Shown: positions 1-30,285 of the stretch, one piece after another
Position numbering within the stretch: position 1 is the first letter of the stretch
Layout of the letters: every line of letters starts with the position of its first letter
Assembly: GCF_037975245.1 (NCBI RefSeq)
Contig: NC_092576.1
Span: 23,481,111-23,545,110, forward strand
Direction of reading: 5' to 3'
Source: Apostichopus japonicus
Lineage: Eukaryota; Echinodermata; Holothuroidea; Aspidochirotida; Stichopodidae
Length of the DNA stretch: 64,000 bases
Notes under the pieces: model-generated
The model's input: the letters and a program-made list of their open reading frames with translations, nothing else
The model's database searches: none
What the model was told of the DNA's origin: nothing
Program-made: the position numbers and the translations under genes

Positions 1-164
1 AATGACAGTAAGCAGTCTGTGCAAATCCCGTTAAAAAGCTGAACTTTTCTACTATTATCCTTTTCTTCTGGATAAATGATTTTTACATTACGAGGCAAAA
101 ACAGGTGGTAATAACCGGCTGCACGAATTTGTAATGCATTGCAATTATGCTAAATGAAGCACCA

Positions 165-352
165 CCATCTCCCTCTCCTCTCCCTCCCCTCTCCCTCCCC
201 TCCCCTCTCCACCCCATCTCCCTCCCCTGTCCCTCCCCTGTCCCGCCCCTCTCCCTCCTCTCTCTCTCCCCTCTCCCTCCCCTCTCCCTCCCCTCCCCTC
301 TCCCTCCCCTCTCCCTCCCCTCCCCCTCCCCTCTCCCTCCCCTCTCCCCCCC
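165..352. repeat. CCCTCTCCCTCC polypyrimidine tract
   Basis: An almost pure C/T tract of 190 bp. The minus strand, which is the RBPJ sense strand, is pure purine and could form triplex or G-quadruplex structures. Frames across it are repeat artefacts. Confidence 0.95.
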
Positions 353-665
353 CTGCCAGATCTTCTTTCCCATTGATTTATATCTGGATTGCTTGCAAAT
401 GGTCTTAAAGAAACCTTTGATTGATAGATTGGTGACTATTTAAAGGGAACTTTCTGAAAAAGGGAAACTAGTATTGATAGGTTACCAGCATTGATTGCAC
501 CTTTCTATATTGATGGATGACATAACCAAGACCAATTAAGATGAGCAATGATCATGCTCAAAGGGAAAGGGGTGGGGCATGGGAAGAGGGGTGGAGCATA
601 GGAAGGGGCATGGGAAGGGGGGCATGGGAAGGGGGGATGATAATGTGAACATTAGGATTAGCTCA

Positions 666-18804
<18,139 letters not shown>

Positions 18805-19360
18805 ACTGGTCTGAAAACCCGAATAAGAAATAGGGCTTCACACTCGTTCTCCTGTTCATGGCAAGACCGACATTGACCGATGAACTAATCCCAATGTACT
18901 GTAAACACAACGCAGATACCGAAAGTAAGTGGACAGGGTCAGAATCCGTCACCAGACTGGCCATCCACACACGGATCTGTACTAGCAATGCTCACTGGGT
19001 CCAGTGTACGAGCCCCGTAACTAAGAGGTAAGCCCCGTAACTAAGCGGTAAGTCCCGTAACTAATCGGTGGTTTCTGGCTGCTTCAGCAAAGCTGGTCAC
19101 GATTCTCTACCTTCCATCTTGAATGTGCTGCGATATATATAGAAAGAAAACAGAAGCAAATTACATTAATGTTTACATACTGTACAGTAGACTGGGAATA
19201 AAGTATCCTGTATCCCATCACAACAAGCTACCGTACAGTACATCTACTGTACGTGCGAAACGGTCAAATTGATACAGTATATAAGTCAAAGATGGTCAAA
19301 TTGATACAGTATATAAGTCCAAAGATGCATAAATGTGCAGTTGTTTACACAGGAACCATA

Positions 19361-19666
19361 GTATTCTACAGTACTACGAAACAGACATCAGGGCCTTTAG
19401 AAATACTATATACTATAATAATAATAAATGAGAATTATATAGCACCAAATCAGTAGACAATAAGTCACTGCTCAAGGCGCTTTACAAAGAAAGCAGATTA
19501 ATTTACAAAAGAACAAGTGAAAAGATGGGTCTTAAGTAGACTTTTGAATGTAGGAAAGTTTAGAGCATACATGTTCGAATGTGATCTGGTAACTTGTTCC
19601 AGAGATAAGAGCCATAGTATTCTACAGTATGAAACAGACATCAGAGCCTTTAGAAATGCTATACAT
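19361..19666. repeat. short repeat (TATAGCACCAAATCA...GGCGCTTTACAAA) flanked by a ~50-bp direct duplication
   Basis: About 19415-19600 carries AATTATATAGCACCAAATCA and CTCAAGGCGCTTTACAAAGA, resembling a dispersed SINE-like family. The flanks 19361-19412 and 19610-19664 are direct copies (CATAGTATTCTACAGTA, GAAACAGACATCAG, CCTTTAGAAAT). Confidence 0.5.
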
Positions 19667-19759
19667 ATATACACAAAATTTGAACACTCAACTTTGCATG
19701 AGTATACTGTAGTACAATAAGAATAGACTTTGCTTGTAACTAACTGCTCACTTTCCATA

Positions 19760-22540
19760 GTACAGTGTACTGTTCAAGCTGCCCTTTTTCCTTGGAGAGG
19801 AGGGGGGGGGGAGGGGTATACACTTGTGTTGAACATAGTAAACATTTGTCAAAGGTTATAGCTACTGTAGAGATGACCAAGTTTGTTGAAAATCAATTGA
19901 GAGATAACGAATCATAAACAAATCTGGCTCGGTTAGGTATACATGTATACAAAACGCATGCTGCTCAAGGCAAACTCTATATTACTGTAGGTAGTACTAC
20001 TGTATACAGTAAACTAGTATCAAATTTCTAAATTTTCAGAAAAATGTCCACCTCTCCTAAGATCTTGACTGTTTCTTCTGAATTTGACTTTTAAGTTTAT
20101 TGTCAGTTAATACGCTGGAACATTTGGTGGGTAGCCTGCTAAATTGATCTTTGACCTCAAGTCATCTGCCTGCCCCGGAAACTGCCAGGTTGACCTTATG
20201 AAGGTTTTGAAGTTACTAAGTGCTCATTGAACCCTCCCACAGTGACATTTATCTGGTTGGAGGACTTGAAAGTAGTTAGCTCAATCTGGGTATTCAAATT
20301 AGGGGTCATGACCCTTTCCATAATCACCTAAACACTTTCAGGGGTTGCCAAGTAACTTGGAAGAAGACAAAAAAAGGAAAACCATTTCCGATATATATGT
20401 GTGTAATTAAAAATGGTAAAATATCGATCATTGATAAAGTCTATGAAGTTGCAAACTATAAGACCATTAAATTGTAAAATTAAGGTCCCTTAATTATAGA
20501 AATTCTCAAAAGGGACGGGGAAGACAGGGGGTCCACCTCTCCCCCTATAGACCCCCTCCCCCAGGCCACAACATCTGCCACTGGAGGGTGGCCAAGATGA
20601 TGAAGGTGAAAATGGGAGTCACCAAGCATTTAAAGTGTTTGAATACCCAGACATACATACTGTACATAAACCTCTAGGATAATATTGAGCATTACATTCA
20701 GCAGTGTATCTAAACAGTGTATCGACTATCCGTTACTTATTGAAAGGAATGGTTTAGTGAAAAATGGGATCCAATCCTTTCTGTTATATCATTTTTTGTC
20801 TTTGTATCGCCCTAAGCCTTGCCCTGTTATAAACTTTAGTTTCTGTGATAGAGTGGCACTTGAAATGTTGGCCCAACCTGCCAGAAAATCCGAATCTAAC
20901 ACTGACTTACGTCTAGACGTGACGTCAGTGAGGCACATTGGTCAGAATCTAAGCTTGGCCTTTTTACAATACAAGGAATCTGTACAGACTTCGCATACGG
21001 CTGTGAATACAAAAGATCTCACTCTAAGCTTGGCCTTGTTACAATACACAGGAACGTGTACAGACTTTCGCGTACGGCAGTGATTAAAAGATTGCTCAAA
21101 CAACATATTATGAAGAAACCGAGTGAGCGAATTCTTGAACATTTTACCTCAAGAGATTGCTAACTTGCAACTTCATCGAGAAATTCCCATCTAAATCTCT
21201 TTTTTACTTTCAGAAATTTGATCTTTCCTTGCTACAGTGTAGCTTGCTAATGATAGCGTCCCCTGCAGCCCCCAAAATGAAGTGCCACGATGACGTCACA
21301 ACACTCATCGATCTCCACTGTTCAAAATATATTAGATTCAGTTGGTGCGAGATTCAAACATTCACTTCTCCTGAATCATACGATGAAAAATCCCCGAACT
21401 AGGACGGTGGCGATGAAAAAAAAAATTAAGGAGTTTTTTTTTCATATACCCAATTGACTGCACACTAAAGAAATCCCTTTAAGGGGGCCCACAGTATATA
21501 TAAAGAAGCTTTAAGCGGGTTATATACAGAGCAGTGTCATTTGACTCCAAATTCGATCCATTTCTATGCTATATCAGAGTCAACTGGCCTGCAGGGTACA
21601 TTATAGACTCATTGAAATTTTAAACCTCCAATAAAGGGGCCTAACTGCTGTACACTGTCTGACAATTAACGACAGAGTTCGAAACCAGAACAGAAGACCT
21701 GGCGCGCCACGGAAATTTTGCTTGAAATTTAGGCCGAGAGAATTTACAAGCAGGTACTTCAACCCTGCACTAGAGACTGTTTGCCAGTCGAGAATCAATT
21801 TCCTGATGACAGGTACATAGGCAAACAGACGGACCTGAAAAGCACACCACAAGCTTACACACTGACAACTTCGACAAACAATACATGATGCTAGTCTTAA
21901 CCTAACCAAATGATGCTGGAGACATCTTCAAAGCACCACCAGTCTGTGGTTAAGGCCATTCAGAGGCAACCGTCAGGGTTCAGGGTTTTTTTTTTCTTTT
22001 TTTTCTCTACACGTAGCCCTAGATCCGCTTATATCAGTACTGACTCAGATTGTAACCTACCGTAAACTTCCAAACAGACACAGGGAGGAGGCTGAATCTC
22101 AAAGGACATTTTTCATGTTCAAAAACCTGCAAACATTAACCAGATACTCTGTACTCAGTGTTTGATATCCAGGAGGTGAGGTGACAGTATCTTGAATTTC
22201 AGGTCCTTGATGCAGAAACTTCACCAAAAACTTTGAAAAACCAACAAGATTCCAGGAGATACCAGAAATTTTACCCTGGAATTATTAGTTGGTAAGCCTT
22301 GAGAAGATATGGTAGATTAGGAAGGGGGAAGGAAATACTGTAGACATTGCCCCTGAGGTACAGTAGGTCAGTGGGGTGGGGGAGGGGATAGGGGAGCACA
22401 GTGCCAAAATGTTACCAACTGACGAAGGGTGGGGTGAGGAGCAGAAGAGGGTTACCCACATGTGGAGACAACTTGCATGAAGATTTAACCATAAATTACA
22501 CGCTGAAACAATTCGGGTGTGTGAATACTTTTGTTTCAAC
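19760..22540. other. intergenic, no gene recognised
   Basis: Contains a partial ~85-bp tandem duplication at about 20950-21080 (TCTAAGCTTGGCCTT-TTACA and GTACAGACTT occur twice), C/G runs and short frames only. No protein similarity was seen. Confidence 0.5.
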
Positions 22541-22542
22541 TG

Positions 22543-22965
22543 TAACATCTTGAATTAAGCTGTGTATCGTACTATGCAGATAATAATACACTGTACAGAA
22601 ATCTCTCCATTTTGAGCAATAGTTGAGTAACATCTTGAAAATTAAAGATGTATATCGTACTATGCAGATAATTATGCACTGTACAGAAATATCTCCATTT
22701 TGAGCATTAGTTGAAGTAAAATCTTGAAATAAAGGTGTGTATCGTACTATGCAGATAATAATACTCTGTACAGAAATATCTCCATTTTGAACATTAGTTG
22801 AGTAACATCTTGAAATTAAAGCTGTGTTTCGTACTATGCAGATAATAATACACTGTACAGAAATCTCTCCATTTTGAGCATTAGTTGAGTAACATCTTTA
22901 AATTAAAGCTGTGTATCGTACTACAGTATACAGATAATAATACACTGAACATAAATCTCTCCATT
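22543..22965. repeat. ~88-bp tandem repeat, five copies
   Basis: GTGTATCGTACTATGCAGAT, AATAATACACTGTACAGAAA and CTCCATTTTGAGCATTAGTT recur with few changes. Confidence 0.93.
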
Positions 22966-23535
22966 TTCCTTTCCTGTTATTCTTTGAAAGTTTTGAAATT
23001 TTATTTGTAACTGAGCTGGGAAAGACGGCTTCATTGAAAGCTTGTTGACACAGATGGTGTGGGAGAAAAAAGATAAAAGTTGTTGGAAAACAAACACCTT
23101 ATCCACAAGTTCTTTTACCAAGTAACCACTGGTAAATCAGTCATGAAGGGTTTTTTTTTTATCTATTTTTTTTATCTTATCTCTCTACCCAAACAGGGGT
23201 TTTTATCTTAATCAGTTCTCCAGATGTCTTGTCTCTCACTTTATTCTACTTTACTTACTTCCAAAAGGAAGAAGCCATAATTTTGTTTACATTATGACAG
23301 ATGCTGCAGAGTTTGTTAATTACAGGATGGCAGCCACCCTTTTGTCTTACAAGCGAGAGAAGTTGGTACTTTGCTATCAACCTACAGTACTGTACATCAC
23401 ACTGTATTATCACACACACAAAAAAAATGGTTGATAAAACAATGAACTAAGTACATATAAAAACTAAAACAAAAACCTGTTAGCAACCTGCTTATATCCA
23501 CTAAAGCGCCTGTGTAAGAGAATGTGTAAAAGTTG

Positions 23536-23898
23536 GCCTGATATTTTTCGATCCTAGCAGGATCTTCTTCAGAGGCTAAATGATAAGTAACAGTACAGTA
23601 TCAGAAGGGACAAAAACACGCACACAGAATACAGACAGGTTAATGACCATGGTGAACACAAAAGAGAAAGATGTAAGGAGATTAGTAGACAAGGGATGGA
23701 GAGAAGAAAGAAAGAGACCAACATGGGAAGAGGAGAGGTAGGAGATAAACTGTTTATCTCCTACTGTACCTCTCCTCATCCCCTGTTGTTGCTTATTGAC
23801 CTGTCTGTATTCTGTGCATGTATTTGTCCTTTTGAAGTGTTACTGTAACTTGTCATTTAGCCTCTGAAGAAGATCCTGCTAGGATCAAAACGTCAGGC
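23536..23898. mobile_element. fold-back element, near-complete palindrome (363 bp)
   Basis: The left arm GATCCTAGCAGGATCTTCTT-CAGAGGCTAAATGA is repeated in inverse orientation at the right end. The arms pair for most of their length, and the centre GGAGATAAACTGTTTATCTCC (broken at residue 20: GGAGATAAACTGTTTATCTC) is itself palindromic. No open frame and no certain target duplication were found. Confidence 0.7.
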
Positions 23899-24119
23899 AA
23901 ACTAAGTATATTTAAAGCAGCTTTTTGGACTGACTTTTTGCTCTCTTTTGCTTTTATTTTTGTTTTGAGACTATTCCACATTAAATCAAACAACAATCAT
24001 GTACAGCAGGGTCACACATGAACTCAACAGGTCAGTGAAAGGATACAGACAATTAATTATATGAAGTGCACTACGTAGAACTTAGCCTCAAACAGGTAAC
24101 TGTTCGTACTGTAGAATGC

Positions 24120-24640
24120 CTTTTGGCAGCACAATGAATATGACATCACAGAATGCAACGAAAAATTATTTCACTCTGCTTGTGGCATAATAATGAAAAT
24201 GACATCACAGAATGCTAAGAAAATTATTTCACCATTGATGTGTGGCATAATAATGATGATGACAACACAGACTGCAAAGTAAATTATTTCACCTCCTTAC
24301 GGCATAATTGTGACTATGACATCACAGACTGGAAACTTGGAGAGTGAATTATTTCACCTACTTGTGGCATAATAATGACTATGACATCACAGACTGCAAA
24401 GCAAATTATTTCACCTCCTTGTCGCATAATAATGACTATGACATCACAGACTGCAAAGTAAATTATTTCACCTACTTGTCGCATAATAATGACTATGACA
24501 TCACAGACTGCAAAGTAAATTATTTCACCTCCCTGTGGCATTATTATGACTATGACATCACAGGCTGTAAAGTAAATTAAATTTAACCTCCTTGAGGCAT
24601 AATAATGACTATGACATCACAGACTGACAACTTGACAAAC
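24120..24640. repeat. ~58-bp tandem repeat, nine copies
   Basis: GCATAATAATGACTATGACA, TCACAGACTGCAAAGTAAAT and TATTTCACCTCCTTGTG make up the unit. Copies start about every 56-65 bp. Confidence 0.93.
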
Positions 24641-25329
24641 ATCTCTTAATCAATATAACTTTTGGACCCAATTATATAGATATATCTCAAACCGTGAAGG
24701 GCTCCACTCAGTGGTGTAGCTATGGGGGGCGTGGTGGGTCGACAGCCCCCCATGAAAGCTTGTCGCCCCCCCCCAGTCGCCCCCCCACTGGGATTTTGGG
24801 TGTCGAAAAAAAAAATTACATGTGCGAAAAATATAACATTGGTCTGAATGGTCTCGAATCTCCATGATGACCACTCATGAACGACCCTTCGACCGCGGCT
24901 ATAGTTGCTGAAAAACCAGATGTGACATAGCGCATGGGGAAGAAGTCTACAGTAGTCGCACTGTACTGAAAACGCATGTTAACGACCGTCGAATAATATA
25001 ATTCCTGCTCTACAAGACTACAACACACATAATGTTTACTACTGAATCTGTGTGTTCGTCTGTTCCGGCAAACTTTGCCTTTGTCACTCTTTTTTAAAAT
25101 ATCCATAATCCCTAACATACAAATAAATACTAAAACAAACAGCCAATCAGTATCTTGTAACCAGTGCGCATTAACTGATCAAACAAGCTAGTGAACAATA
25201 CTATACCCTTATAGAAAGATGGTTTCCAAGTACTTGAATGCCAAAGAAGATGTTAAAAGGTAAAAATGCTGACATCATACACATGTTTCTCACATCATTG
25301 CTCGCGTCATCGCCTCGATACCCTGTAAA

Positions 25330-26000
25330 ATTTTCAATCGGGTTTTCACTTTTTCAAATTTTCAAGAAAGGAGACAACACTATCGCTGAGAACTACCGGC
25401 CAACAGTGGCGGAGCGTCCAAACAGTCAGGGGATCGGATGCCCCCTGACGGACTCAAATGGACTGCTGGCGCCCTTTTCAGCTTTTTAGCACTTTTTACT
25501 TATTTGCGAATATTGACTTTTTTTATTGCACTCTCATCTACCTATCGACATTTGTCACATTTTGTTGGTGTAGTTAACTGACAAAATGCTCTAACGTACG
25601 GCGGTATTTAATTTATCGGCACTTAATTCTGTTGTACGAAACTCTTTCTTAGAACTGTACGGGGTTTTCCATCTATTTTTTTCGAAAACATGGGCACTCA
25701 CAAAGATACCACAGGGATTGTGATGAAGCGCATGTACTATCCCATATAAACTTCCGACTTGTCACACATATTTATTCTTCGTTTATCTGCAAATTAGCAA
25801 GGCCCGGAAAGGGTCATTTCCGGCGATCTAGGGAATATCTTTACTCAAAAAGATTCTGTACGCTCTGCGCCAACCTGTGGTGGCGCTCCGCTAAGATAGT
25901 GTCGAAAGCGCCCCTACAGGCCATTCTCGCCCCCTGACCAATACCCCTAGCTCCGCCACTGCCGGCCAATCAGTCTATCACCCTAGTAATATTTCAGACG
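25330..26000 (+). pseudogene. reverse-transcriptase fragment split by a transposon
   Basis: Before the inner element the plus strand reads FQIFKKGDNTIAENYRP. Directly after it, the duplicated target site followed by ATCAGTCTATCACCC reads PISLSP. Joined as they lie on either side of the insertion, they match the conserved FKKGD...NYRPISL motif of non-LTR retrotransposon reverse transcriptases. Stop codons follow at once, so it is a dead fragment. The family cannot be assigned from so little. Confidence 0.6.
25404..25961. mobile_element. inner CAGTGGC-ended transposon (558 bp), family copy 2
   Basis: Starts CAGTGGCGGAGC and ends GCTCCGCCACTG. It is flanked by the perfect 8-bp duplication CCGGCCAA (25396-25403 and 25962-25969). 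It is inserted inside the element at 24709-26301, so it is the younger of the two. It is closely related to 39781-40162. Confidence 0.88.
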
Positions 26001-27479
26001 CAATCTTTTACGTCAGTTTGACATATAGTTCAGTTTACTTAACTATTTGATGACCATATCAAAACATGGGATCTCAAAATAAAGATTGTTGAAGAAACTT
26101 TAGAGCAGCTTAGAAGGCCTGGGAAGTGTCATTTCCAACGATCTAGGAGGCCTATTTAGCTAAAAAAATTTGGTGCGCTGTGCGCCAACTCATGGTGGCG
26201 CGCCACTTAGATAGTAACAAGAAAATGGTCAAGCCCCCCCAGGAAATGTTCAAGCCCCCCCGGCGCCCCCCCCCACTGAAAAAATCCTGGCTACGCCACT
26301 GGCTCCACTCGGTCACAGCTCAATACTGATACGAAGCAAAATATTCCTCAATTATTTGGCCAAGTTGTTTATCACAAAGAATGCATTCGGATATAAAAAA
26401 GATAACGATTTGGTTTGCCTCTACAGTACTAAGTGTGTGTGCTAAATGGATGTCTTGAAAAATGGATCGGCCCGCTGCATTCAGCACAACATTATACAGT
26501 TGTGGTACCAACTCCCATTGAGTTGTACCCATAATGTGGAGTATGGAATATATCTGATCAGTCAAAATCTACGCAAAATCAGGCCGAAAATACCCACAAG
26601 ACACATACAGGACACTTACAGCAAAAAGAATATGTGATGCTGATAACAAAGCCAACATTTTTTGATGAAATTCTGATAAAAGCTTGGGTCACCAAATAAA
26701 AAGAAAAAAGGGAGAGAGCTTGTTAAAAAAAAAACTATGGAAGTCCCTCTTCTGATCAAACTAAAATTATTTATGTACTTTAACAGCTTAAACTACTGGC
26801 GATCAATTTCAACCCAAAAAAGTAGAAATTTGTAAGTACACCAACATTAACTCTGCAAACTAGGCATCTTTTTGGACCCGATTCGTCACAGCATATACAG
26901 GGATTGCAAATGGAAAGGAAGGTATTGAAATGACTTTAAATATTTATTGAAAACATGAAAATGGATGGAGTTGCCAGCCAACTACCAACAAAATTCTATG
27001 TGACTTGAATTGCAGTCACTCTTTCTTGGATATTTTTGTTTTTCATTCTTCAGTTTGGCTGGCTAGCTGTACAGTACTTCCAATCCTAATTCCACATCCC
27101 TGGCCCTTGAAAATTGTCAATTGTTTAAAAAACTCTTAGAGTTAAGCAAAGCTTCACATTACTGTTAAAGGAGACAGGAATGCAACCACCATGTGAAATA
27201 GGTAACTGTCCCAAACAACTACCCCAATCATAAAAATACAAATCCATTTGGGAGATAGCACAGAATTTTTGTTTAAGTTCCTTCACAACGCAAGGCTGAC
27301 TTGATCAAGTCATACATGACATCATTGAACCACATGTGCGATCTTTTTCTCTTTTTATTACGTTTACTTTCTTATATGGAGTTTGCAGATCCTGAATATA
27401 AGAAACAATTGAAGCTCTTTGCATGACCCATATGAGTAAACTGTTATTATCAGACCCTGGCGTTAGGCCATGGCTAGTC

Positions 27480-28600
27480 CTACTACTAAAATAACAACAC
27501 ATAGCCTAGCCTTGGTTAAGCCTTGTAACATAATAGTACACTACTGTACCATAGTAAACTTATCATGGTGAAAAACAGTTTTACTGCTACTGCTAGCGTG
27601 TATGGACACTTCTCGGTAGCTTACTTGGACGCTAACGCGTAGGCTTCATTAAACTATATGTTTTAACTTACAGGGTAAAGCCTATCCTAGGGTGAAGCCT
27701 AAAGAAGAGCATGACTAGCCTACACTAGGTTTGATCAATAATAATATATTTTTGCTTACTAGCCGTAACGTTAGACACAAGTTTCTAACCTCGAATTTCC
27801 CTTACAAACTACGGATAGGCGCCGATAAAAAATGCACAGAATCAGGGCGGATGTCCTAGGAAATAGGGATCAAAACCTCAAAGCGACCAAATTGTTGATA
27901 GCATAACTTTGGGCTACAAAACTAGGCCGCCTCGAAGGACAACGTCGAACTGGATACAGTAACGTTAGATCACACGGAGTCATTGTATTTGTAACATTGG
28001 TTGTACAGGTCTACACATGTTCACAATACAACACACATTGAAAAAAACTACGAAACAACGGCGACACGGTGGGCATTTAAAATTGTCTTTACAAGCGACA
28101 ATTCGTTTCTGGATTGTCGTTTTACTGATCGAATTACCGTTTGACTTACCTGAATTAATTAAATATATCCATACACGTTGAAACACTGACTAATTTCAGT
28201 GGTTTGAGTTTCAAAATGTAAAAAATTCTGTGGCGTGTCCTGTATGAAAAGTCGGCCCTTTGAAGTACTTCAGTGTATGTGTGTGAACACACACCGAACC
28301 GTGGGAACTGAGTTATTCGTGGGAATATATCCAACATGTCTACAGCACTCACTCCCCGAACGGTTAGCCGGATACTTCATTTTGTTGCAATTTCCGTGAC
28401 CGAAATTTCACATTCACAGAAGAGAAAACACTCGGTCGAAGCTTTTTGCGTAAACCTGTCAACCTCCTGGTTTCTCTTGGTACAAAAATGACAGAAAAAC
28501 TGCAGTTTGCGTGCGATAATTCTGACGGAATGGACAATCTCTTCAACAGCCAATTTGCATAGAGTTTTCCCAGGCCAGGCAATGCAGGAGGTACGGGACT
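27480..28600. other. candidate RBPJ promoter / 5' exon region
   Basis: Unlike its surroundings this stretch has few simple repeats and many CpG-containing words (GGATAGGCGCCGATAAAA, CAACGGCGACACGGTGGG, CCCCGAACGGTTAGCCGG), and it holds the paired CSL sites. No exon can be defined from sequence alone. Confidence 0.25.
28300..28325 (+). promoter_or_regulatory. two tandem CSL (RBPJ) binding-site matches
   Basis: CGTGGGAA occurs at 28300-28307 and 28318-28325, same orientation, 18 bp start to start. This is a strong form of the YGTGRGAA site bound by the RBPJ product. They lie about 9.5 kb upstream of RBPJ coding exon 1, in a stretch that could hold its promoter. Confidence 0.4.
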
Positions 28601-29664
28601 AGTCCATTAGCGCGAAAGGGAAATATTATTTATTTTCTTCCATCTACCTTTGGTAAACAAAGAAGGCTTACACAACACGATACTACCGTGAGGACAACGT
28701 GAGGTCAAATAGGAGCAAAAGAAAAGGGAAATTGCGTAGAACGTTTCTACCATGTCCAGGTATCCAGCCATATGTGCATTTCTTGATGGGAGACTCAATT
28801 GTAGACGTTGAAAACACCCTGTTGGCACAGTCTGTTTAATGCTACTAACACATAATCTCACTTGATGTTCTAATGACAAGGTACAAAACTGAAATTTTTT
28901 GTTGTTTATTTCCAGGGATTGTGAGGTGTACAAACAAAACTGACACCTAAGCTCCTCACACAAAGAGCACAAAGGAAAATCGAGATTTTTATTCATTGAC
29001 AAACCCAAGAAGATGATGACCCTTTCATATCACTCTTCAAAACTGGGATGAGTTGTGCAAGCATTTGTTCAGGGTTCCATGCCTTTTTTTTCCCTTTTTT
29101 TTCTCTTTTTTTTTTGTAAATGACCTTTCACTTGTATGAATGACTTTCAAGGCCAAGGAAAGAATTTCAGGTATGGCTTGCGTGAATGCACTTGAAAGGA
29201 TCTTTTCATAGCCTGTTTCCCCTGCATGAAAAATATAAAATAAAATAAAAACCAATTTTTTTTTTTTTTTTCTACAAGTGGATTGAATGTGCTATTCAAG
29301 AACAGATGATTTTCCAATTCGATTCAACATGTTGAAAAACAGGAAGTCTATATTGTGCCAGTTGAAGGCCGATGACAGGGTTCAGTCTTTTATGTCAAAA
29401 CTTACACCACATTGAACAAATTTATCCGTAAAGCCTGGGGATTTGGGTCAAACCGTTTGCATACCGGCCGACGAGCTATAAGGGAGAGCTTCTCCCAAAG
29501 TGAAGCTTGGCTCTACCTCTCTGGAGTCCAGCCTTCCAAGTATCTGAGTTTACATAACCACTGGCCAGACATGCATTACACTGGATGGCCTCTAGGATAG
29601 GACAGTGTTGGAGAAGACCTGTGTTCTCTGACGTGAAATTTCATGGACATCCCGAGACCAAGGT
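28601..29664. other. intergenic, no gene recognised
   Basis: Includes a 133-codon minus-strand frame (28607-29008) without a recognisable domain or flanking splice support, and T-rich runs at 29084-29120 and 29255-29270. Confidence 0.45.
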
Positions 29665-30285
29665 GAGGTATTGTCATGATCACATGACTATGGTCCTGAT
29701 CACAGGCCTGAGTCATGATCACAAACCATAGTTCTAATCACATGACTTAAGTTCTCCTGATCTCAAGACCCCTGTCCTAATCACACACCATAATCCTGAT
29801 CACAGACCATATAGTTTAGATCACATGGCTTCTCCTGATCACGAGACCCCTGTCCTAATCACACACCGTAGTCCTGAATCCTGATCACATGACCATAGTC
29901 CTGATCACAGACCATAGTTTTGATCACATGACCAGTCCTAATCACATGACTTCTCCTGATCACGAGACCCCTGTCCTAATCACACACCGTACAGGTAGTC
30001 CTGATCACATTTAACATAGTCCTGATCACAGACCATAGTTTTGATCACATGACCAGTCCTAATCACATGACTTCTCCTGATCACTAGACCCCTGTCCTAA
30101 TCACACACGTAGTCCTGATCACATAACCATAGTCCTGATCACAGATCACAGTTTTGATCACATGACGGGTCCTAATCACATGTCATCTCCTGATCACGAG
30201 ACCCCTGTCCTTATCACACACCGTAGTCCTGATCACATGACCACAGTCCTGATCACATTACCACAGTCCAGATCACATTACATGC
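29665..30285. repeat. TGATCACA-rich tandem array with ~113-bp higher-order unit
   Basis: Short segments CCTGATCACATGACCATAGT alternate with CCTAATCACACACCGTAGT and CTCCTGATCACGAGACCCCT. The order repeats about every 80-120 bp. TGATCA is palindromic. Confidence 0.92.

Larger units (their letters stand above)
24709..26301. mobile_element. outer CAGTGG-ended transposon interrupted by a second element
   Basis: Starts CAGTGGTGTAGCTATGGGG and ends CTGGCTACGCCACTG. It has a perfect 8-bp duplication GCTCCACT at 24701-24708 and 26302-26309. The right end (about 26110-26215) is related to the right end of the inner element, so both belong to one broad family. Runs of C/G lie near each end. Inside is a fragment resembling a LINE-type reverse transcriptase, split by the inner element. 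Whether the RT fragment was carried or inserted later is not clear. Confidence 0.8.

Noticed and set aside
147-443. Pro/Ser/Leu-rich plus frame and Gly/Arg/Glu-rich minus frame
   Set aside because: Both arise from the CCCTCTCCCTCC tract.
20685-21083. 132-codon plus frame
   Set aside because: Its second half is an imperfect tandem repeat and no family is recognisable.
28607-29008. 133-codon minus-strand frame
   Set aside because: No recognisable domain, no supporting splice context, amino-acid make-up unremarkable.
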